Source: JBBRHQ01 sp963720735 (GTDB lineage: Bacteria; Actinomycetota; Thermoleophilia; Solirubrobacterales; 70-9). Taken from it: a stretch of DNA of 64,000 bases. Numbering within the stretch: position 1 is the stretch's first letter; the number at the start of each line of letters is the position of its first letter. Made by a program: the position numbers and the translations under genes. The stretch lies in the NCBI GenBank assembly GCA_963720735.1, contig CAVRGL010000005.1, forward strand, positions 124,001-188,000. The letters run 5' to 3'. Shown here one piece after another: positions 59,246-64,000 of this stretch. The notes beneath the pieces are model-generated. The model was given only the letters and a program-made list of their open reading frames with translations. It was not told the DNA's origin and ran no database searches.

Positions 59246-60208
59246 CTGAGCACCGGGCCCTCCCTCGAGCCGGTCCTCTCCGGCGCCTCGAAGGCGCTCG
59301 TCCTCGGCATGGGCGGCGGCGGCGACGTGGTCGGCGCCCTCGGCTCGGCCCGGCTATGTGAGTCGCTCGGCGCCGAGGTCGTGCTGGGGGGCGTCGCCTG
59401 GGAGCGCTGGCCGGTCGATCCCCACCCGGGACCGCGCTCGCTGGCCGAGATCGTCGGTGCCCGGCCGCTGAGCGGCGCGGCGGTCCTCGCCGGCCCGGAC
59501 ACGACGACCCCGCTCGGCGGCCGTTTCGCCGAGTCGGGGATGGCCGAGTTCCTCGGCGCCGAGACCGTCCTCGTCGACATCACCGGCGGCCCCTCATCGG
59601 TCGCCGCAGGGCTCCGCGCAGCCGTCGCGGCGCTCGGCTGCGACCTGCTCGTCCTGGTCGACGTCGGCGGCGACGTCCTCGCCCACGGCGGCGAGCCCGG
59701 CCTCGCCAGCCCCCTCTGCGACGCGGTGATGCTCGCCGCCGGGATCGAGCTGGCGCAGGAGCTGCCGGTGCTCTGCGGGGTCCACGCCCCTGGTTGCGAT
59801 GGGGAGCTGAGCGCCGCGGAGGTGCTCGATCTGGTCGGGGCCCTCTCGCAGGCGGGGGCGCTGTTCGGCAGCCGCGGCCTCAGCCCGGCGGATTGCGAGC
59901 AGCTCGAGGCGGCCTGCCGGATCGTCCCCACCGAGGCCAGCGCCCTCGGCGTCCGCTGTGCGCGAGGGGAGCGCGGCCGGGTCGAGATCCGCTCCGGGCG
60001 CCGGACCGTCGAGCTGACCGCGTCCGGGGCGCTCACCTACTACTTCGATCCGCGCCGGGCGGCGGCCGCCGGCCAGGTTCCCCTTGCCGGCGCGGTACGG
60101 GACGCCGACAGTCTCGGCGCGGCCCGCGACGAGCTCGGAGCCCTCGGGATCAGCACCGAGCTCGACCTCGAGGAGGCCCGGGCCCGCGGCGAGCTGCCGC
60201 CCTACTAG
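59246..60208 (+). CDS. DUF1152-like protein
   Basis: About 320 residues with a nucleotide-fold start ALVLGMGGGGDVVGALGSARL, followed by VLVDITGG, LVDVGGDVLAHG and SPLCDAVML, as in DUF1152. The family is of unknown function. No ATG, GTG or TTG lies in frame between the DUF1802 stop and the first conserved block. CTG 59246, 4 bp after that stop, is proposed; the alternative ATG 59171 would overlap the previous gene by 71 bp. Stops 10 bp before the next gene. Confidence 0.72.
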   Translation: MSTGPSLEPVLSGASKALVLGMGGGGDVVGALGSARLCESLGAEVVLGGVAWERWPVDPHPGPRSLAEIVGARPLSGAAVLAGPDTTTPLGGRFAESGMAEFLGAETVLVDITGGPSSVAAGLRAAVAALGCDLLVLVDVGGDVLAHGGEPGLASPLCDAVMLAAGIELAQELPVLCGVHAPGCDGELSAAEVLDLVGALSQAGALFGSRGLSPADCEQLEAACRIVPTEASALGVRCARGERGRVEIRSGRRTVELTASGALTYYFDPRRAAAAGQVPLAGAVRDADSLGAARDELGALGISTELDLEEARARGELPPY

Positions 60209-60218
60209 CCTGCCGCTG

Positions 60219-60974
60219 ATGCCCTGGGTCGAGACAGAGTCGCTCAGCTTCACGGCCCGCCACGACAGCGGCGACGCCGCCTACGCGGAGCGCACCCTGG
60301 ACCGGCTCGAGGACCTGCGGCTGCGCCTCGAGGACCGCTTCGAGGTCGTCCCGGGGGAGATCACCGTCGTCGTCCACACCAACCCCGCCTGGCTCTCGAT
60401 GGCCCACCCGTTCCTCCCCGCCGCCCGCTGGTCGGCGGCTCCGGCCGGGCGGCGCTACCTCGCCGGCTGGCCGATGGCGACCGAGCTGCACGTGCTCAAC
60501 GACCCTCATATCGAGCGGCGCGCCGCGGGGGAGGACTCGCGCGAGGCGCTGCGGGGCACCGCCGAGCGCCTCTACGCCCAGCTCGTCGTCGCCTCCAACA
60601 ACACCGCGCTGCCACCATCGTGGACGCCTCGCAGGTTCGTCCGCTACCTGCGCTGGGCCTGGCTGGTCGAGGGCGGCGCCCAGTACTTCGCCCGCCAGGT
60701 CGGCCTCTACCGCGCCGCCGTGATCCGCCGCCTGCGGGAGGGTTCGCGGCCCTCCTTCCCACCCTCGCGGCGAGATGCGGTGCTCCTCGGCGGGACGATC
60801 TTCGACATGCTCGAAGAGGAGCGTGGCAGCCGAGCCTGCGAGCTGCTGGTCTCGCGCCTTCACCGCGCGGGGCCCGCGGCCAACCTCGAGGCGGCCTTCG
60901 ACGCCCGCATCCGCGAGATCGAGTCGGGCTGGCGCGATTACCTGCGCGAGGTCTCCAGGCCGACCGCCGCCTGA
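60219..60974 (+). CDS. Peptidase-MA-like protein lacking the HExxH motif
   Basis: A 252-residue protein with the layout of gluzincin (peptidase MA-like) domains: VVHTNPAWLSMA, a helix where HELxH is expected, and WLVEGGAQYFARQ, which matches the WLxEGxAxY of these enzymes. The expected zinc helix reads TAERLYAQL, without His, so it is probably inactive. No signal peptide. A TAGCCT box 7 nt before ATG 60219 suggests a separate leaderless start. Function unknown. Confidence 0.65.
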   Translation: MPWVETESLSFTARHDSGDAAYAERTLDRLEDLRLRLEDRFEVVPGEITVVVHTNPAWLSMAHPFLPAARWSAAPAGRRYLAGWPMATELHVLNDPHIERRAAGEDSREALRGTAERLYAQLVVASNNTALPPSWTPRRFVRYLRWAWLVEGGAQYFARQVGLYRAAVIRRLREGSRPSFPPSRRDAVLLGGTIFDMLEEERGSRACELLVSRLHRAGPAANLEAAFDARIREIESGWRDYLREVSRPTAA

Positions 60975-60983
60975 GTCCGCCCG

Positions 60984-61010
60984 TTACTATACTTTCTGAA
61001 GTGGTACCCT
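60984..61010 (+). promoter_or_regulatory. Candidate promoter region before the rhodanese-E1 gene
   Basis: Two -10-like hexamers, TATACT (60988-60993) and TACCCT (61005-61010), lie in an AT-rich patch 40-65 nt before the ATG. TTACTA could serve as a -35 for the second with a short 15-bp spacer. Which is used cannot be told. TAGGAG is 11 nt before the ATG. Confidence 0.35.
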
Positions 61011-61051
61011 AGCCTTGAATTCCGACCTGGATTTAGGAGATTGAGACGGAG

Positions 61052-62230
61052 ATGGCGACGAGCACCGGGCTTGAGCTGGAGCAGGTGAAGGAGAGGATCG
61101 AGGAGGTCGGCCCCGCCGAGGCGAGCAGGGAGATCGATTCCGGCGAGACCGTCCTGATCGACGTCCGCGAGCCCCACGAGCATCAGGAGTCCCATCTCGA
61201 GGGCGACGTGCTGATCCCCCAGGCGGAGCTCTCCGGCCGGATCGCCGAGGTCGCTCCCGATTCCGGCCAGCGCGTCCTTCTCTACTGCCGCTCCGGGAAC
61301 CGCTCGGCCCACGCCGCCCTCGAGCTCGCCTCCGAGCAGGGCTACGACAACGTCGCCTCGATCTCGGGAGGGATCCTCGAATGGCAGGAGGAGGGACTGC
61401 CCGTGGTCGAGCCCGAGGGACTGGACCGCGAGCAGCGGATGCGCTACTCCCGCCACACCCTGCTGCCCGAGGTCGGCGTCGAGGGCCAGGTGAAGATGCT
61501 GAACTCGAAGGTGCTTCTGATCGGCGCCGGCGGGCTCGGCTCTCCCACCGCGCTCTACCTGGCGGCCGCCGGGATCGGCACCCTCGGGATCGTCGACGAC
61601 GACGTCGTCGACGAGTCCAACCTGCAGCGCCAGGTGATCCACACCACCGAGCGGGTCGGGATGCCGAAGACCGAGTCGGCGCGGATCCAGATCGAGGCCC
61701 TCAACCCCGATATCGAGGTGGTCGAGTACCGCGAGCGGATCAGCGCCGAGAACATCCTCGAGGTGATCTCCGACTACGACGTGATCGTCGACGGCGTCGA
61801 CAACTTCCCCACCCGCTACCTGCTCAACGACGCCTCGGTGCGGCTTCGCAAGCCGGTGGTATCGGCCTCGATCCTCGCCTTCGACGGGCAGATCTCGACC
61901 TTCGTGCCGTTCGAGGGCCCCTGCTACCGCTGCCTCTACCCCACCCCGCCGCCCCCCGAGCTGGCGCCGAGCTGCGGCGCGGCCGGCGTGCTCGGCGTGA
62001 TGGCGGGGATCATGGGCCTGCTGCAGGCAAACGAGGTGATCAAGCTCACCGCCGGGATCGGCGAGCCGCTGGTCGGCCGGCTGCTGCTGTATGAGTCGCT
62101 CGGCACCCGCTTCACCGAGCTCAAGGTCCGGCGGGATCCCGACTGCCCGATCTGCGGAGAGAACGCCCCCGAGATCCCGGAGTCGGAGATGGGCAAGTTC
62201 CCCGACTACGAGCTCTTCTGCGCTGCCTGA
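61052..62230 (+). CDS. N-terminal rhodanese fused to MoeB/ThiF-type E1 enzyme
   Basis: A 392-residue enzyme that activates a ubiquitin-like sulfur carrier by adenylation and sulfurates it. Rhodanese domain about 15-118 with active Cys79 in YCRSGNR; E1 domain about 125-380 with GAGGLGSP near 158, VDDDVVDESNLQRQ and the acceptor Cys in PSCGAAGVLG. Zinc pairs CYRC and CPIC are present. In MoeZ and MOCS3 the rhodanese is C-terminal; here it is first. The partner carrier gene starts 26 bp downstream. Confidence 0.92.
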   Translation: MATSTGLELEQVKERIEEVGPAEASREIDSGETVLIDVREPHEHQESHLEGDVLIPQAELSGRIAEVAPDSGQRVLLYCRSGNRSAHAALELASEQGYDNVASISGGILEWQEEGLPVVEPEGLDREQRMRYSRHTLLPEVGVEGQVKMLNSKVLLIGAGGLGSPTALYLAAAGIGTLGIVDDDVVDESNLQRQVIHTTERVGMPKTESARIQIEALNPDIEVVEYRERISAENILEVISDYDVIVDGVDNFPTRYLLNDASVRLRKPVVSASILAFDGQISTFVPFEGPCYRCLYPTPPPPELAPSCGAAGVLGVMAGIMGLLQANEVIKLTAGIGEPLVGRLLLYESLGTRFTELKVRRDPDCPICGENAPEIPESEMGKFPDYELFCAA

Positions 62231-62256
62231 GCCGCCATCTCAATAGGCTTGCCCGG

Positions 62257-62532
62257 ATGTCGACGATCAGGATCCCACCAGTGCTGCGCGCGCAGACCGG
62301 CGGGGCCTCCGAGGTCAGTGCCGAGGGCGGCACCGTCGGCGAGGCGCTGCGGGCGCTGACCGCGTCGCACCCTGAGACCGAGGGCCAGCTGTTCGGGCCC
62401 GAGGGAGAGCTCAACCGCTACGTCAACGTCTACCTCAACGACGAGGACGTGCGCGTGCTCGACGGTCTCGAGACGCCGCTCTCCCCCGACGACGTGATCG
62501 TCATCCTGCCGGCGATGGCCGGCGGCGCCTGA
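62257..62532 (+). CDS. MoaD/ThiS/CysO-like sulfur carrier protein
   Basis: A 91-residue beta-grasp protein: IRIPPVLRAQTGG, VSAEGGTVGEALRALTASHPE, LNRYVNVYLNDEDVR and a C-terminal VIVILPAMAGGA. It most resembles CysO/MoaD2, which feed cysteine or molybdopterin synthesis. The terminus is GGA, one residue past the Gly-Gly that must be exposed. A TAGGCT box is 7 nt before the ATG with no ribosome binding site. It follows the rhodanese-E1 gene, its expected activator. Confidence 0.88.
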   Translation: MSTIRIPPVLRAQTGGASEVSAEGGTVGEALRALTASHPETEGQLFGPEGELNRYVNVYLNDEDVRVLDGLETPLSPDDVIVILPAMAGGA

Positions 62533-62538
62533 TCCGGC

Positions 62539-64000
62539 TCAGGCCGAGGGGCTGAGGCCGCGGGGTCCGCCGCCCGCGCCGATCCTCTTCAGCAGTGAGG
62601 CCATGCCCAGCTCCTCTGCCGTGCGGCCGGCATCGGCGAGCAGGGCGCCGGCTCGATCCGAGTCCCCCTCCCCGGCCCGCTCGGCGAGCGCCGCCGCGAG
62701 CTCGAAGCGCGAGCGGGCCAGCCAGGGGAGGGCCCCAGCTCGCTCGTTGACCGCCACCGCCTCGGTGAGCCGCTCTATCGCCTCGTCGTTGCGCCCGGCC
62801 AGCGCGGCCAGCATCCCGAGATGGTGCGAGGCCGGCCCGAGGTAGGCGGCGCCGGCGCCGCCGACGACGATTCCTCCCGCGTAGGGCAGAAGCTTGCGGT
62901 GGAGCCTTCCGCCCCGCTCGCGATCACCGAGCGCCGTGGCGGCGATCGCCGCCACGGCGGCCGCCGCCGGGGCATTCACCTCATCGTCGTCGGCCGTGAC
63001 CACATCGATCTCCTCCCGTGCCTCGTCCGCCCTTCCGGTCTCGCTCAGCAGCAGGGCAAGAAAGGATCGCCAGACCTGACTCTGGCCACGGCGCCCGATC
63101 AGGTCACGGAGCAGATCCTCGGTCTCCGCGACCCTTCCCTGCTCCCAGCGCAGAACCACCAACTCGAAGCTCGTGTACTCGAGGGCGTCGGGGACCTCGG
63201 CCCAGGCACCCAGCTCGAGCACCTCGGCGGTGAGCCGCTCTGCATCCGCGAACTGACCCTCCATCAGCGAGCGAGCCGTCATGAAGGCGCGGCTGTGCAG
63301 TCGTCCCGCCGAGAGCTTCATGCGCTCGGCGACCCTCGCGTGCTCGGCGATCGCCACGTCGAGCTCGGCGAAGTCCGCCGACTGAAGCGCCGCCAGCACC
63401 AGCAGGAACCGGGCCTGAAGGACAACGTCGTGGTCGCGCAGCTCCGGGACGCTGGAAGCGAGCCTGGCTGAGATCTCCAGCCGCGGCTCGAGACCTTCCG
63501 GCCCGGTCTCGGCGCTCCAGCGCCCGATCAGGGCCAGCGCCAGGGTGTCGGGGTCACCGCTTTGCTCGGCCAGCTCCAGCGCCTCGGCGCAGAGGCCGGC
63601 GGCGCGGTCGCGATCGCCCTCGGCACGTTCGATCTGGGCGAGGCGCAGGCCGAGGCGAGCCCGCAGCGCGGTCGGCGCGGGCTCAGCTTCCAGCGCAGCC
63701 TTCAGCAGCTCAGTCGCGTCGGCCCGGCGCCCGCCCGGCTCCGAGCCGAAGCCGCAGAACCCGAGGGCGGCTCGGGCGAGCGCCTCGGTGTCGCCGGTCG
63801 AGCGGGCGATGCGAGCTGCGGAGGCGAAGCTCTCCCGCGACGGCTCCACCTCCCCCCCGCGCCACTCCGCCTCTCCCAGGGCGAGCAGCAGCTCGAGCCG
63901 CAGCTTCGGGTCGTCCGCGCCCGAGGCGTCGAGGGCCGACAGCGCCTCGCTGTAGTGCTCGATCGCCTTCTCGAAGGACAGCGAGCCGAGAGCGCCGGCT
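62539..64000 (-). CDS. TPR-rich protein, C-terminal part of a large regulator or ATPase (5' end outside window)
   Basis: The frame is open from 64000 to the stop at 62539, at least 486 residues, so the start is beyond the window; GTG 63849 is internal. The sequence is a chain of helical TPR-like repeats (FEKAIEHYSEALSALD, RAAGLCAEALELAEQSGDPDTLALAL, GRNDEAIERLTEAVAVNERAG). This matches C-terminal halves of AAA-ATPase/LuxR or BTAD-type regulators. No DNA-binding domain follows it. It is convergent with the sulfur carrier gene, 6 bp apart. Confidence 0.8.
   Translation of the reverse strand, partial: AGALGSLSFEKAIEHYSEALSALDASGADDPKLRLELLLALGEAEWRGGEVEPSRESFASAARIARSTGDTEALARAALGFCGFGSEPGGRRADATELLKAALEAEPAPTALRARLGLRLAQIERAEGDRDRAAGLCAEALELAEQSGDPDTLALALIGRWSAETGPEGLEPRLEISARLASSVPELRDHDVVLQARFLLVLAALQSADFAELDVAIAEHARVAERMKLSAGRLHSRAFMTARSLMEGQFADAERLTAEVLELGAWAEVPDALEYTSFELVVLRWEQGRVAETEDLLRDLIGRRGQSQVWRSFLALLLSETGRADEAREEIDVVTADDDEVNAPAAAAVAAIAATALGDRERGGRLHRKLLPYAGGIVVGGAGAAYLGPASHHLGMLAALAGRNDEAIERLTEAVAVNERAGALPWLARSRFELAAALAERAGEGDSDRAGALLADAGRTAEELGMASLLKRIGAGGGPRGLSPSA

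Noticed and set aside
1..64000. Prophage, insertion sequence, integrase or attachment site
   Set aside because: No transposase, integrase, phage structural gene or flanking tRNA was found; composition is even apart from small AT-rich promoter patches near 34.2, 58.5 and 61.0 kb.

Overview
The window is about 70% G+C, densely coded, with short or overlapping intergenic spaces. Gene content points to an actinobacterium, most likely a deep-branching one of the class Thermoleophilia (Solirubrobacterales-like). The reasons are rplM-rpsI-glmM order, GuaB3, CtaB/CtaF-type oxidase genes, a DUF3352 lipoprotein, an MGH-like glycoside hydrolase and acpS-nnr-alr gene content. The taxonomic call is inference from gene families, not from a marker alignment. 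No rRNA, tRNA, CRISPR array, prophage or insertion sequence is visible; this looks like chromosomal backbone.

1-12.4 kb is respiratory. On the + strand lie the 3' part of a cytochrome oxidase subunit I-like gene, ctaB, a 37-residue membrane peptide, ctaF, a dihaem cytochrome c and ctaA. On the - strand, ctaC-ctaD-Usp-ctaE form a complete A2-type aa3 oxidase operon with a double Usp-domain protein inside it. The first subunit I-like protein has lost every visible CuB ligand and the haem a3 ligand but keeps a haem a ligand; it is the most unusual gene here. Two ABC exporters, secreted proteins, lipoproteins, a glycosyltransferase and a glycoside hydrolase fill 5.5-19.4 kb.

19.4-32.6 kb is mostly - strand housekeeping: infA, enoyl-CoA hydratase, HIT protein, tRNA nucleotidyltransferase, alr, nnr, acpS, DUF3352, glmS, glmM (frameshifted), rpsI (172-residue acidic N-terminal extension) and rplM. 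Intergenic DNA beside infA and rplM carries three copies of a palindromic repeat.

32.6-48.3 kb holds a tandem-repeat promoter and a c-di-AMP (ydaO-type) riboswitch in front of an M23 peptidase gene. Then follow a Fur-family regulator with a ZIP transporter (frameshifted), guaB3-guaA, a hup-pyrF-LysM-carboxypeptidase-fruK operon, tldD/tldE with two small partners, and rph-rdgB-CDF. An orphan Flp-like pilin gene ends this region.

48.6-64 kb holds a cysteine-less DksA/TraR protein, a glycosyltransferase, a coiled-coil protein with a helix-hairpin-helix end, an HDAC-family deacetylase and nadB-hyuA-hyuB-hydrolase. After these come DUF1802 and DUF1152-like genes, a peptidase-MA-like protein without its HExxH motif, a rhodanese-E1 fusion with its sulfur carrier, and the 3' part of a TPR-type regulator.

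Two translation features recur. Several genes can only start at CTG, usually in a CTGA overlap with the preceding stop (lipoprotein at 14291, glmM, carboxypeptidase, pyrF; HIT is similar). Other genes have a TANNNT -10 box 7-9 nt before the start codon and no ribosome binding site, as expected of leaderless mRNAs.
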